Below the pieces are notes generated by a model. That model had not been told where the DNA came from, did no database searches, and was given only the letters and a program-made list of their open reading frames with translations. Shown here in pieces: positions 27,655 through 36,802 of a stretch of 56,111 nt of DNA; the first letter of the stretch is position 1; every line of letters begins with the position of its first letter. The DNA lies in contig CALDWW010000087.1 of assembly GCA_937924335.1 (NCBI GenBank), positions 1-56,111 on the forward strand, in the 5' to 3' direction. Source of the stretch: an uncultured Gammaproteobacteria bacterium (GTDB lineage: Bacteria > Pseudomonadota > Gammaproteobacteria > Steroidobacterales > XN24). The position numbers were made by a program, and so were the translations under genes.

Positions 27655-28122
27655 ATGACAAAGACAACCATACTCATCGTGCTGACCGCCATGCTGATTC
27701 CGACGCTGGCGCAGTCACAGGCGGCCAGGAGTCGGTCGTTGAATGTCAGGTTTTTCGTGGCGGAAGTCCCTCCAGCGGACCAGGGCGGCACCGTCCAGGT
27801 CGGCGTGAATCTTCCCAGGGGAGCACGGATCGCCAGGACACTGGTCGAGGTTGCGGACACCAATCTCGGTGCGGATCGACGGGGATGGTCCAGGTGTGAC
27901 AACGAGACCCGGGCTTGCGACATGGCCGATACCAGCATCATTCGATTCCACAGGAATAACGTGGAGAATGCGCAGGAACTGGCGGCCGACATACGCAACA
28001 CGAGCAACGAGACACGCTACGCAAAAGTCACGGTGACGTTCCAGCCGGTGTCCGGCCGTGACAGAACGGGATGCGGCCGGGCCGCCGAGTGCGGTTTCTC
28101 GCGCGCGGCCAGCGCGGACTGA
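27655..28122 (+). CDS. Small exported protein of unknown function
   Basis: 155 residues. I do not recognise the family. Residues 1-23 (MTKTTILIVLTAMLIPTLAQSQA) look like a Sec signal peptide with an alanine cleavage site. The mature part begins RSLNVRFFVAEVPPADQGG and looks like one all-beta domain. Four cysteines occur as two close pairs (SRCDNETRACDM and GCGRAAECGF), suggesting two disulfides in the periplasm. It follows the glycosyltransferase by 86 bases and is closed by a strong hairpin. The ATG at 27655 has an AGAGAG just before it; TTG or GTG starts farther up would destroy the signal peptide. Confidence 0.65.
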   Translation: MTKTTILIVLTAMLIPTLAQSQAARSRSLNVRFFVAEVPPADQGGTVQVGVNLPRGARIARTLVEVADTNLGADRRGWSRCDNETRACDMADTSIIRFHRNNVENAQELAADIRNTSNETRYAKVTVTFQPVSGRDRTGCGRAAECGFSRAASAD

Positions 28123-28144
28123 GGCCTGTGTTGCGAGGTTTCGA

Positions 28145-28171
28145 GTGTTGAGCCCCGGCGGGGCTCAACAC
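28145..28171. terminator. Bidirectional terminator between exported protein and gpmA
   Basis: Perfect 12-bp stem GTGTTGAGCCCC / GGGGCTCAACAC with a GGC loop, centred in the 51-base gap between two convergent genes. The plus-strand tail GATTATCCTTT is moderately T-rich. Confidence 0.75.
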
Positions 28172-28173
28172 GA

Positions 28174-28920
28174 TTATCCTTTGGTCTGGTTGGCCACGGC
28201 CTTCGCGGCAGCCGCGACGGCCTCCGGGTCACCGAGGAACTCGCGGCCCAGTGAGTTCAGGTCCTTATCGAGTTCATAGACGAGCGGCACGCCAGTGGGA
28301 ATGTTGAAGCCGACGATGTCCTCTTCGGACATCCCATCAAGCATCTTCACCAGCGCTCGCAGACTGTTCCCATGGGCGGCGATCAGCACGGTCTTGCCCT
28401 GCTTCAGCCAGGGGCAGATCTCCCCTTCCCAGTAGGGCGTAACCCGCTCGAGCGTGTCCTTGAGGGATTCGCTCGCCGGCAGCATGGCGGGATCGACATC
28501 GGCGTATCGCGAGTCGTGACGAGGATGCCTGTCGTCGTCTTCCTGCAGAGGCGGCGGCGGGGTGGCATAGCTGCGGCGCCAGATGAGAACCTGCTCCTCG
28601 CCGTGCTTCGCGACGGTCTCGGGCTTGTTGAGCCCTTGCAGATCACCGTAATGGCGCTCGTTCAGGCGCCAGGAGCGATAGACCGGTACCCACATGCGGT
28701 CCATGTCGTCCATGGTGAGCCAGAGGGTGCGTATCGCGCGCTTGAGCACCGAGGTAAAGGCGACGTCAAAGTGCAGGCCCTGCTCGGTCAGAAGACGGGC
28801 CGCTTCATGGGCCTCGGCCACCCCTTTTTCCGTCAGGTCGACATCGGTCCAGCCAGTGAAAAGGTTCTTTAGATTCCAGTCGCTTTGGCCATGGCGCAGC
28901 AACACTAACTTGACCGACAT
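28174..28920 (-). CDS. gpmA: 2,3-bisphosphoglycerate-dependent phosphoglycerate mutase
   Basis: 248 residues. It interconverts 3- and 2-phosphoglycerate. [12 protein letters not shown] carries the phospho-His10, [15 protein letters not shown] carries Glu89, and [12 protein letters not shown] the second His183. All are at standard GpmA positions and the length is normal. It is the last of a minus-strand run, 65 bases behind the repeat protein gene. Closed by a strong hairpin. Confidence 0.97.
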   Translation of the reverse strand: MSVKLVLLRHGQSDWNLKNLFTGWTDVDLTEKGVAEAHEAARLLTEQGLHFDVAFTSVLKRAIRTLWLTMDDMDRMWVPVYRSWRLNERHYGDLQGLNKPETVAKHGEEQVLIWRRSYATPPPPLQEDDDRHPRHDSRYADVDPAMLPASESLKDTLERVTPYWEGEICPWLKQGKTVLIAAHGNSLRALVKMLDGMSEEDIVGFNIPTGVPLVYELDKDLNSLGREFLGDPEAVAAAAKAVANQTKG

Positions 28921-28985
28921 TTCCTGTTCTCCCGCTGTTACCTACCAGCAGGATAGTTTATCGGTTTTGCGTTCGCATTGCGGCC

Positions 28986-29762
28986 TCAATCGACCGATAC
29001 GTCTCCCGCCACTGCGTCGAACTGCACCGAGCCGGAGCCGGACTCGGTCACCGTCAGATCCTCGCTCACTCCTACGACCAGGATGCTGCCGGAACCATCG
29101 CTGATCGTGACGCTACCGTCGACTTCGCGTACGTTGATGCTGCCGGAACCGTCGTCGATATAGAGATCGGCCCGCACGGTTTCGACGTCGATACTCCCGG
29201 AGCCATCATCGATCCGGACCGGGCCGGTCACGTCCCGCAGGGCGATGCTGCCGGAGCCGTCGTCGATGACGACGCGGCCGCCGACTCCGTCTAGATTGAT
29301 GCTCCCGGAATCGTCACGAATCTTCACGTCCCCGGATACGTCGTCTATTTCGACATACCCGGAGCGATCCCTGATGTCGAGATCCAGACGCGATGGCAGG
29401 GTCACGATCAGGTCCACGTGCGGGAGGCTGTAGCCGCGGCCCGGATCGCGGGTCATGGCGATGAGTTCGGCACGGTTGCCGTCGGCCGTCAGCTTGAGCT
29501 CGACATGCCGGTCTACGACCTCGCTGGCCTTGTCGAGACGCCCGGGGTGATCCTCGATCCAGACCCGGGCCCGGACCTCGATCCGATCACTATCACTGGA
29601 CCCGCGGATCTCAAGTGAACCGGCGCCGCTGTCGATCTTCAGGGTTTCCACTGCGGCGGCATCCAGGGCAAGGAGTCTTTCCGGCTCGAATTCGGTCGCG
29701 CCAGCGAGGCCGGCGATCAGACAGCCTGCGAGGATCAGACAGGGTTCGAACGGACGCAACAT
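28986..29762 (-). CDS. Exported DUF4097-like repeat protein (beta-solenoid)
   Basis: 258 residues. The N-terminus is exported: either signal peptidase I cleavage after GLAGA (about residue 22) or a lipobox LAGC with Cys14, although the hydrophobic stretch before Cys14 is short. Residues ~130-258 are seven consecutive ~18-residue repeats around IDDGSGSI, each a hydrophobic-strand/Asp-Gly-Ser turn, predicting a right-handed beta-solenoid. The upstream half contains one more relaxed copy (IDSGAGSLEIRG). The pattern is that of DUF4097/putative-adhesin domains. No catalytic residues are apparent. It sits between NYN-LOTUS and gpmA genes on one strand, with no evident functional link. Its function is unknown. 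Confidence 0.75.
   Translation of the reverse strand: MLRPFEPCLILAGCLIAGLAGATEFEPERLLALDAAAVETLKIDSGAGSLEIRGSSDSDRIEVRARVWIEDHPGRLDKASEVVDRHVELKLTADGNRAELIAMTRDPGRGYSLPHVDLIVTLPSRLDLDIRDRSGYVEIDDVSGDVKIRDDSGSINLDGVGGRVVIDDGSGSIALRDVTGPVRIDDGSGSIDVETVRADLYIDDGSGSINVREVDGSVTISDGSGSILVVGVSEDLTVTESGSGSVQFDAVAGDVSVD
28989..29375 (-). repeat. Tandem 54-bp coding repeats in the DUF4097-like gene
   Basis: Seven in-frame units of about 54 bases (18 codons; the last two a little longer) encode the IDDGSGSI-type repeat. On the plus strand they show as recurring GATGCTNCCGGAGCC-like blocks. Units are diverged, so this looks like old protein repeat evolution, not a recent expansion. Confidence 0.75.
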
Positions 29763-29860
29763 GAAACTCTCCCGTGGCAGCGAAGCTCACAGGCTTTGAC
29801 GCAGCTCAGGTCGCCAGGGTTTGAATCCCGGCAGACGGTGCGCGTCCGCCGGGTACAGGC

Positions 29861-30616
29861 TCAGGTGCCCTTGCCGCCTGACGCGACCAGGTAGTTGCCT
29901 CGATTCTTGTCGTACTCCAGGCGGATGAGGCCACGCGACTCGCAGTCCTTCAGCATCTCCGAGAAGCTCCCATAGCCGTAGTAGGACTCGTTGAAGCCTG
30001 GGTAAACCCGCTTGATCGTCTGCTTCACCATCGAGCCCCAGATCTGATCGTAGTCTCCGGTCATGGACTCGACGATCTGCACCAGTCTGTCCATCGCTTC
30101 GGCCTTGCGATCGGTCCGCTCGCCGCGGCCCTTCGTCTTGCGTGCTGTGCGCGCCAGGTCATCGTAATAGATGAATTCGTCGCAGCCGGCTCTCAGCAAA
30201 TCCGATGTCGAACTCTTGATGCCGCAGCCAATCACCCGCTTGTTGTTCTCCTTCAGCTTGGAGACCAGCGGCGAGAAATCGCTGTCGCCCGAGAGCAGGG
30301 CGAATATGTCGATGTGTTGCTTGGCGTAGCACAAGTCCAACGCATCCACGACCATATGGATATCGGCGCTGTTCTTGCCGCTCTGGCGCGTCTGCGGAAT
30401 GTCGATCATCTCCACGCCCTTGGCATGAAAGTCCTTGACGTAGGTCCGATATTGGCCCCAGTCGCAATAGGCGCGCTTGTAGACGATACGGCCCTTCTCA
30501 AGCAGGCGCTTGAGCACGAGCTGCATGTCGAACTGACCACCGCCCTTCAGGTCGCGCACACCGAGCGCAAGGTTTTCGAAGTCCACGAAGACCGCGATCA
30601 GGGGTTCCTGTGACAT
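29861..30616 (-). CDS. NYN-domain putative RNase with C-terminal LOTUS/OST-HTH domain
   Basis: 251 residues. Residues ~5-150 are a NYN/PIN-like nuclease fold with the acidic set: VFVDFENLA (Asp12), NSADIHMVVDALD, and LLSGDSDFSPLV. A basic linker (ARKTKGRGERTDRK) leads to residues ~180-245, YDQIWGSMVKQTIKRVYPGF through FSEMLKDCESRGLIRLE, an OST-HTH/LOTUS RNA-binding domain. Such proteins are thought to be RNA-processing or RNA-binding factors; none of this architecture has a well-defined bacterial job that I can name. It follows the glutamate dehydrogenase gene by 33 bases and may be cotranscribed with it. Confidence 0.87.
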   Translation of the reverse strand: MSQEPLIAVFVDFENLALGVRDLKGGGQFDMQLVLKRLLEKGRIVYKRAYCDWGQYRTYVKDFHAKGVEMIDIPQTRQSGKNSADIHMVVDALDLCYAKQHIDIFALLSGDSDFSPLVSKLKENNKRVIGCGIKSSTSDLLRAGCDEFIYYDDLARTARKTKGRGERTDRKAEAMDRLVQIVESMTGDYDQIWGSMVKQTIKRVYPGFNESYYGYGSFSEMLKDCESRGLIRLEYDKNRGNYLVASGGKGT

Positions 30617-30649
30617 GGGACAATCCTTGTAAGTTGCGTTGCGTCCTCG

Positions 30650-33600
30650 TCAGGACTGGCTGAGCCTGCGTACTTCCTGAATCGATACCGACAGGGTCGG
30701 GAAGTCCATGCCGCCGATGCTGCGCATCTCGTTCAGGATCTCCTCGACATGACGCAGGCGCTTGCCGCGAGCTTCGCTCCAGGCTTTCATCGCGTTCTCG
30801 GGAGAGCGCCTCGGGCCCGCCTCCTCAAGCGCCTGGCGAGAGAGCCGACCCTGCAGGTAGTAGAGGTTTTCACGCATGCTGTTGCGGGCCATGGCCTGCC
30901 AGCGGCCACTGACGCCGAGACGCTCGACCTGGTCGCGCAGCCAGTGCAGACCCAGTTTCTCGCCCAGAATGAAGTAGGTCTTTGCGACCCGCTCGGATGA
31001 TGTGTCCACGGCCTGGGCGACCTCGACGATATCCAGGGTCGAGTGCATGGCGTGCAGACCTGCCATGCGTTCGGCCACCTCGTCGGGAATGCCGATCTCC
31101 CGGTAAAGGACCTGGGCCTCGGTGAAGCTGCGATGCTCCCGGCCCTGCAGATGCTCGGCCATCGACTCAGTCAATTGCCTTGTCGCTGGTGCAAAGCGAT
31201 CCACCGCCGCAGCGATGTCATCGATCAGGGCTGGCCGATCCAGGAACCAGTGAGTCCCGTGCTTCAGCAGACGGCGAGTCCGGTTCATCATGGAATACTG
31301 GGCATTCGCGTGGACTTCGTTGTCGAGCGCCTCGATCGCCGACCAGAGAGAGCGGATGTCGAAGACTTCCCTGGCTATCGAATAGGCGCGCGCGACCGAA
31401 GCCAGATCCGCGCCGGTCTCGTCCCTGGTCCGGTAGGCGAACACCGGGCCCATACGGTTGACCATGCTGTTGGTGACCAGCGTCGCGATGATCTCCCGGG
31501 ACAGTCTGTGCTGAGGCATGAACTCGCTGTAACTCTTCTGCAGCGGTCCGGGGAAGTAACTGACCAGTTCCTTGCCGAGGTAGTCGTCCTCGGGCACGTT
31601 CGATTCGATCAGGTCGCTGTATAGCGCCATCTTGCCGTAGCTCATCAGGACCGCCAGCTCCGGGCGGGTGAAACCACGTCCGGATTTGCCACGCAGCTCG
31701 ATCTCTTCGTCCTCGGGCAGGAACTCCAGTTCCCGGTCCAGTGTTCCGCGCCGCTCCAGCAGGCGCAGCAGATAAGCATGCTCGTTGATGCGTTCTACCG
31801 CATTGGCTTCCAGCAGACTGATGGCCTGGGTCTGAAGGTAGTTGTTCCGCAATACGAGTTCGGCGACTTCGTCAGTCATGGCGGCCAACAGCTTGTTGCG
31901 GCGGGGCGTCGCCAGATTCCCCCTGTCCTGAGCGATATTCAGGAGGATCTTGATGTTGACCTCACGGTCGGAACAGTCGACACCACCCGAGTTGTCGATG
32001 AAGTCAGTATTCATCCGCCCGTCGTTCATGGCGTATTCGATACGGCCACGCTGAGTTAGTCCCAGGTTGCCGCCTTCTCCCACGACCTTGCAGCGAAGAT
32101 CCTTGCCATCGACCCGCACCGCGTCGTTGCCGCGGTCGCCGGCTTCGCCGTTGGTCTCGAAACTGGCTTTGACATAGGTGCCGATGCCGCCGTTCCAGAG
32201 CAGATCCACGGGCATCTTCAGGATGGCCTGGATCAGCTCATGCGGTGCCAGCTTCTGCTCGCCGATCTGGAGCATCTGCTGGACCTCGGCGGACAGCTCG
32301 ATGACCTTCTCTGCCCGCGACCAGACGCCGCCACCCGGAGAAATGATGGAGGCGTCATAGTCGGTCCAGGTCGATCGGGTCAGGTCGAATAGCCGTTGGC
32401 GCTCGGCGAAGCTCTTCCCGGGGTGCGGATCCGGATCCAGGAAGATATGCATGTGATTGAAGGCCGCCTGCAGCCGGATGTGTTCTGACTGCAGCATGCC
32501 GTTGCCGAAGACGTCTCCGGACATATCGCCGATACCGACGACGGTGAAATCCTCGGTCTGGACGTCGGTGCCAATCTCCCTGAAGTGCCGTTTGACCGCT
32601 TCCCAGGCGCCCCGGGCCGTGATACCCATTTTCTTGTGGTCGTAGCCAACCGAACCGCCGGACGCGAAAGCATCGCCGAGCCAGAATCCATAGTCCTGGG
32701 AGATGCCGTTGGCGATGTCGGAGAATGTGGCCGTGCCCTTGTCTGCGGCCACGACCAGATACGCATCGTCGTCGTCGTGACGGACCGTTTCAGTCGGCGG
32801 AATGATGCTGTCCTCGACAATATTGTCGGTGATGTCCAGCAGGCCGCGGATGAAGGTCTTGTAGCAATACTTGACCTCGTTCATCACATCCATCGGATTG
32901 CCGATGGGCAGGCGCTTGGCGACAAAGCCGCCCTTTGCGCCCACCGGTACGATCAGCGTGTTCTTGACCGCCTGGGCTTTCATCAGTCCCAGCACTTCGG
33001 TGCGGAAGTCTTCCTTGCGATCTGACCAGCGCAGACCGCCGCGGGCGACCTCACCGCCGCGCAGGTGGACACCCTCCACCCGAGGCGAGAAGACGAAAAC
33101 CTCATACTTCGGCCTGGGCTTGGGAAGGTCCGGAATCTTGCCGGGATCGAGCTTGAAGGACAGGAACGGCTTGCCCGCGCCATCTTCGTCCCTCTGGAAG
33201 AAATTGGTCCGGCGTGTGGCGCGTATCATCGCCCGGAACGCGCTGATAATCCGGTCGGCGTCGAGGCTGGCAACGTCATCCATGGCGTGATCAAGCGCCT
33301 GGATCAGGCTCAGGTCGAGGCGTTGCCTGCGGGCCTCGGTCAGCTCGGGATCGAATCGGGCCTCGAACTTCTCGACCATCATGCGGGCGATGTTCGGGTA
33401 GGAGCGCAGCACCTGCTCCATGTAGGACTGACTGAAGGGCATGCCGGTCTGCAACAGGTACCGGCAGTAAGCTCGCAGAATAGTCACCTGGCGCCAGTCG
33501 AGACCGGCGCCGAGCACCAGTGTATTGAAGCCGTCGTTGTCCGCTCTGCCGCTCCAGACATTCGCGAATGCGTCCTGGAATATCTCGTTGACCTCGGCCG

Positions 33601-35476
33601 GCACCAGCGCTTCGTGTTCGTAGCTCATCTCGAAGTCCTGCACCAGGATTTCGAGCTCCGACTGAAGACGCACCCGGTATGGCCGTTCGCTGATCACCCG
33701 CAATCCGAGGTTTTCGAGCATCGGCAGAACATCAGAGATCGGCAGGGGATGCTCGGCGTGGAATATCTTGAACCGCACGTGGTTCTCGGAGAACGTCGGC
33801 GGTCGGTAGAGGCTCATGCGCAGCTGTGTGGGGTCATCCTCGATGTCGCTCAGGCGTTCAATATCGAAGGTCGCTTCTCTCGGCGTCACGTCCTCCACAT
33901 AAGCCGCAGGGAAGACGTTGCCGTAGACCCGGAACGTGCCCAGGCCATCGGCCTCGCCGAATCGCTCTACGAGTTCGTCCCGCAGCCCGTCGTGCCAGGT
34001 GCGGACGGCGCTGGCGATCTGGCTCTCGATCGAACCGAGATGGACCCGCGGCGGACTTTCGGGATCGGTCCTGACGATCAGGTGAACGCGCGCCAGCTTC
34101 GACTCGGACATCTGCACGTCCGATTCGACCGAGGTGCCATTGAACACCTCCATCAGGATGTCCTGAATCTTTTCGCGGACCCGCGTGTTGTAGCGGTCCC
34201 TGGGCACATAGACGAGGCACGAGAAGAAGCGCCGGAAGGCGTCCCTGCGCAGAAACAGCTTGACCTGTTGCCGCTCCTGCAGGCTGCGGATGCCGCCGGC
34301 GATCCGACCGAGTTCCTCGACACTGGCCTGGAACAGTTCATCTCTCGGAAACGTATCGAGGATGTGCAGTAGCGCCTTGCCGCCGTGGCTGCCGGGCCGG
34401 AGACCCGATTGTTCCATCACCTGGCGGACCTTGTGCCGTAACAGCGGGATGCTGCGCGGGTTGCGGCTGTATGCGACCGATGTGAACAGCCCAAGGAAAC
34501 GTTTCTCTCCGATAACGAGTCCGGCGCTGTCGAAGTGTTTGACCGCGACGTAGTCCAGATAGGTAGGACGATGGACCGTGGATCTGGAATTCGCCTTGGT
34601 AATGACCAGCAACTCACGTGAGCGCGCCTGCCTGCGGATGCCCCGGGCCACGACCGTGCTGCCGGTGCCGCCGATAGACGGCTGCCTGAGGATGCCGAGG
34701 CCCGAATCCGGCCGGACCTTCAGGGTATCGTGATCGTCTCCCTTGACCAGTTCGTACTCGCGATAACCGAGGAATGTGAAGTGATCATCTTCCATCCACT
34801 CGAGCAGGGCCCGGCCCTCATCGACGATCTCGCCACTCAACGGCGGCGGATCGCTCTTCAACAGGTCACAGATCTCGAGCGCCTTCGCTCGCATGGCTGC
34901 CCAGTCCTGACAGGCCAGCCGCACATCGCCGACCGAGGATAGTATCTTCTTGCGCAGCTCCCGGAACGTCGTCGCGTCGGCCTCCCTGTCGATTTCCAGA
35001 TGCACGAAGGACTCGGCCACCGCGTCTTCTGCCTTGGTGCCCTCCGGGAGGACTTCGAGCAGGTGGCCCTTCTTGTCTCGCCGGACATAGATCACGGGGT
35101 GCACGGTCAGATGGATATATAAGTCCCGACTGTTGATCACCATTCCGAGGGAATCGACCAGAAAAGGCATGTCGTCGTTGACCGCCTCGACGATGGTGTG
35201 GGCAGAATCCCAGCCATCTTCGTCCGGGTTCGGATTGAATACCCTGGCAGTGGATTTGCCCGAGCGCCGATCCATGGCGAACTCGAGGTGCCCCAGCGCG
35301 GCGCCCGCCAGGTCGGAAGGCTCGCGAGCCCGCAGGTCGTCGAGGGGGATGTCCCGGTAGTACTGACCGAGAAAGACCTTGAGATCGATGGGGTGCTTGC
35401 CGCGGGTCATCTCCCGTGCGCAGCCGAGGATTTCGGCCAGCACCCGTTGCCTGGCGTCAGACGCGTTTGTATCCAT
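30650..35476 (-). CDS. gdhB: NAD-specific glutamate dehydrogenase (large ~180 kDa type)
   Basis: 1608 residues, the full length of the giant NAD-GDH class. It deaminates L-glutamate to 2-oxoglutarate and ammonium. The N-terminal ~700 residues are the regulatory ACT-like region of the class. The catalytic segment contains GGLRWSDRKEDFRTEVLGLMKAQ, then LIVPVGAKGGFV with catalytic Lys848, and the Rossmann part includes VVGIGDMSGDVFGNGM. The C-terminal part is the class-specific helical domain. In Pseudomonas this enzyme serves arginine and glutamate catabolism and is allosterically controlled. Here it could drain nitrogen from the neighbouring amino-acid pathways. Confidence 0.97.
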   Translation of the reverse strand: MDTNASDARQRVLAEILGCAREMTRGKHPIDLKVFLGQYYRDIPLDDLRAREPSDLAGAALGHLEFAMDRRSGKSTARVFNPNPDEDGWDSAHTIVEAVNDDMPFLVDSLGMVINSRDLYIHLTVHPVIYVRRDKKGHLLEVLPEGTKAEDAVAESFVHLEIDREADATTFRELRKKILSSVGDVRLACQDWAAMRAKALEICDLLKSDPPPLSGEIVDEGRALLEWMEDDHFTFLGYREYELVKGDDHDTLKVRPDSGLGILRQPSIGGTGSTVVARGIRRQARSRELLVITKANSRSTVHRPTYLDYVAVKHFDSAGLVIGEKRFLGLFTSVAYSRNPRSIPLLRHKVRQVMEQSGLRPGSHGGKALLHILDTFPRDELFQASVEELGRIAGGIRSLQERQQVKLFLRRDAFRRFFSCLVYVPRDRYNTRVREKIQDILMEVFNGTSVESDVQMSESKLARVHLIVRTDPESPPRVHLGSIESQIASAVRTWHDGLRDELVERFGEADGLGTFRVYGNVFPAAYVEDVTPREATFDIERLSDIEDDPTQLRMSLYRPPTFSENHVRFKIFHAEHPLPISDVLPMLENLGLRVISERPYRVRLQSELEILVQDFEMSYEHEALVPAEVNEIFQDAFANVWSGRADNDGFNTLVLGAGLDWRQVTILRAYCRYLLQTGMPFSQSYMEQVLRSYPNIARMMVEKFEARFDPELTEARRQRLDLSLIQALDHAMDDVASLDADRIISAFRAMIRATRRTNFFQRDEDGAGKPFLSFKLDPGKIPDLPKPRPKYEVFVFSPRVEGVHLRGGEVARGGLRWSDRKEDFRTEVLGLMKAQAVKNTLIVPVGAKGGFVAKRLPIGNPMDVMNEVKYCYKTFIRGLLDITDNIVEDSIIPPTETVRHDDDDAYLVVAADKGTATFSDIANGISQDYGFWLGDAFASGGSVGYDHKKMGITARGAWEAVKRHFREIGTDVQTEDFTVVGIGDMSGDVFGNGMLQSEHIRLQAAFNHMHIFLDPDPHPGKSFAERQRLFDLTRSTWTDYDASIISPGGGVWSRAEKVIELSAEVQQMLQIGEQKLAPHELIQAILKMPVDLLWNGGIGTYVKASFETNGEAGDRGNDAVRVDGKDLRCKVVGEGGNLGLTQRGRIEYAMNDGRMNTDFIDNSGGVDCSDREVNIKILLNIAQDRGNLATPRRNKLLAAMTDEVAELVLRNNYLQTQAISLLEANAVERINEHAYLLRLLERRGTLDRELEFLPEDEEIELRGKSGRGFTRPELAVLMSYGKMALYSDLIESNVPEDDYLGKELVSYFPGPLQKSYSEFMPQHRLSREIIATLVTNSMVNRMGPVFAYRTRDETGADLASVARAYSIAREVFDIRSLWSAIEALDNEVHANAQYSMMNRTRRLLKHGTHWFLDRPALIDDIAAAVDRFAPATRQLTESMAEHLQGREHRSFTEAQVLYREIGIPDEVAERMAGLHAMHSTLDIVEVAQAVDTSSERVAKTYFILGEKLGLHWLRDQVERLGVSGRWQAMARNSMRENLYYLQGRLSRQALEEAGPRRSPENAMKAWSEARGKRLRHVEEILNEMRSIGGMDFPTLSVSIQEVRRLSQS

Positions 35477-35584
35477 GGACAGGTTCGCCAGCTACCGCGC
35501 TATCTGGTACTGATGCAATTCTAGCGCTTTCCGGCCGCCGGTATCACTGTGCCGGTCAAAGCCGCTGATGCATCCGTGCCGACA

Positions 35585-36760
35585 TCAGTCCGGGCGCCCC
35601 AGATCCTCGATGACGGCAGCCAGGAACCGGCAGGCTTCTCCGCCCGTCGCGCAGCGATGGTCGAAGGTCAGGGACAGAGGGATGCGTCGATGAGTCTCGA
35701 CCCCGCCCAGCACCGGCACGACGTCGTGCCGGATGCCTCCCGACCCCAGGATGGCGATGGTCGGCGGTACAACGACAGGTGTTGCGTAGCGTCCCGCCAT
35801 CATGCCGAAATTCGACAGGGTGAAGGTAAAGTCCTTCATGTCCTCGGGGGCGACTGTGCGATCACGGGTCTTGAGCTTGAGATCATTGAGATCGTCGCGC
35901 AATTCGTCGGCGGTCTTCTGCTCGACACCACGGATCACCGGGACGATGAGTCCGTCGGGAGTATCGACCGCGATTGCAATGTCGACGCGGGACTCCAGCT
36001 GGCGGGAGGTCTCTTCACCATTGAAGAATCCGTTCAGGGCCGGTTCGGCACGACAACCGGCCACGATGGCTCGGAGCAGGCGCGCCGTGATGTCCTGGCC
36101 ATGCGACCAGTAATGGATGTCGGCATCGTCGAAGATCGTGCACGGGCAGACCTCGTTCCTCGACAGCGACATGCTCTGTGCCATCGCCCGGCGCGGTCCG
36201 CGGAGGCGCTCCGGTGTGCCAGGCGGGAGCACGACCTTTGGCGTCGCGGGCCGGGCCGGTTTCGCCGCAGCGACGTTACGCAGGTCGTCGGCCGTGACCC
36301 TGCCTCCCTTGCCAGATGGTGATATCCCGGCCAGGTCGATGCCCAGCTTCTTCGCCAACGCCCGCACGGCAGGCGCCGCCTTTACCTTCGTGGATGACTG
36401 GCGACTTCTGCGGCTGCCGGCAATCGCCGTCTCCACGAGTTCCTCGTCGCTCGTCGGAACGCTGCCCACCACCGTACCCGTGTCTTCGCCCTCCGGGGTC
36501 TCTTTGTCTGAGTGGACGACGCCTTCGCCCGTGTCGATATCGATCAGAGGCTTCCCCACCTCAACCAGGTCGCCAGCGCCCGCGTACAGGCGGGCGACGC
36601 GGCCGGTGTATGGAGACGGGACCTCTACCACAGCCTTGGCGGTCTCGACCGACAGCATCGGCTCGTCGGTCTTTATCTCGTCTCCCTCGCTGACGTGCCA
36701 CTCAACGATCTCGGCTTCCTGGAGGCCCTCACCGAGATCGGGCAGTTTGAAAGTCTTCAT
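35585..36760 (-). CDS. 2-oxoacid dehydrogenase E2 (lipoamide acyltransferase)
   Basis: 391 residues. The single lipoyl domain (1-75) has the lipoyl Lys42 in SVETAKAVVEVPSP. A linker leads to the peripheral-subunit-binding domain (about 125-165, VRALAKKLGIDLAGISPSGKGGRV), then the acyltransferase core. The active-site segment reads LTFDHRCATGGEA: His368 is present, but the Asp of the canonical HxxxDG motif is replaced by Thr. Similar TGG variants occur, as far as I recall, in a proteobacterial E2 subgroup. It follows E1-beta by 42 bases. No E3 (lipoamide dehydrogenase) gene is nearby, so the complex would borrow one. Pyruvate or branched-chain 2-oxoacid could be the substrate. Confidence 0.9.
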   Translation of the reverse strand: MKTFKLPDLGEGLQEAEIVEWHVSEGDEIKTDEPMLSVETAKAVVEVPSPYTGRVARLYAGAGDLVEVGKPLIDIDTGEGVVHSDKETPEGEDTGTVVGSVPTSDEELVETAIAGSRRSRQSSTKVKAAPAVRALAKKLGIDLAGISPSGKGGRVTADDLRNVAAAKPARPATPKVVLPPGTPERLRGPRRAMAQSMSLSRNEVCPCTIFDDADIHYWSHGQDITARLLRAIVAGCRAEPALNGFFNGEETSRQLESRVDIAIAVDTPDGLIVPVIRGVEQKTADELRDDLNDLKLKTRDRTVAPEDMKDFTFTLSNFGMMAGRYATPVVVPPTIAILGSGGIRHDVVPVLGGVETHRRIPLSLTFDHRCATGGEACRFLAAVIEDLGRPD

Positions 36761-36802
36761 GTTCGCTTTGTCCGTTAGCGCTGCCCGGGGCGGGGAGCGG
36801 GA

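Noticed and set aside
28989..29375. Regular repeats considered as a possible CRISPR or minisatellite array
   Set aside because: Units are in-frame, diverged and encode a regular protein repeat; there are no unique spacers.
29741..29760. GGTTCGAACGG resembling a tRNA T-loop
   Set aside because: Lies within the signal-peptide codons of the repeat protein and lacks other tRNA arms.
29861..30616. NYN nuclease considered as a toxin or defence effector
   Set aside because: No antitoxin or sensor partner; the C-terminal LOTUS domain and setting behind gdhB fit RNA handling better.
33065..34372. 435-codon plus-strand frame opposite glutamate dehydrogenase
   Set aside because: Composition typical of an antisense frame, lies entirely within a well-conserved gene.
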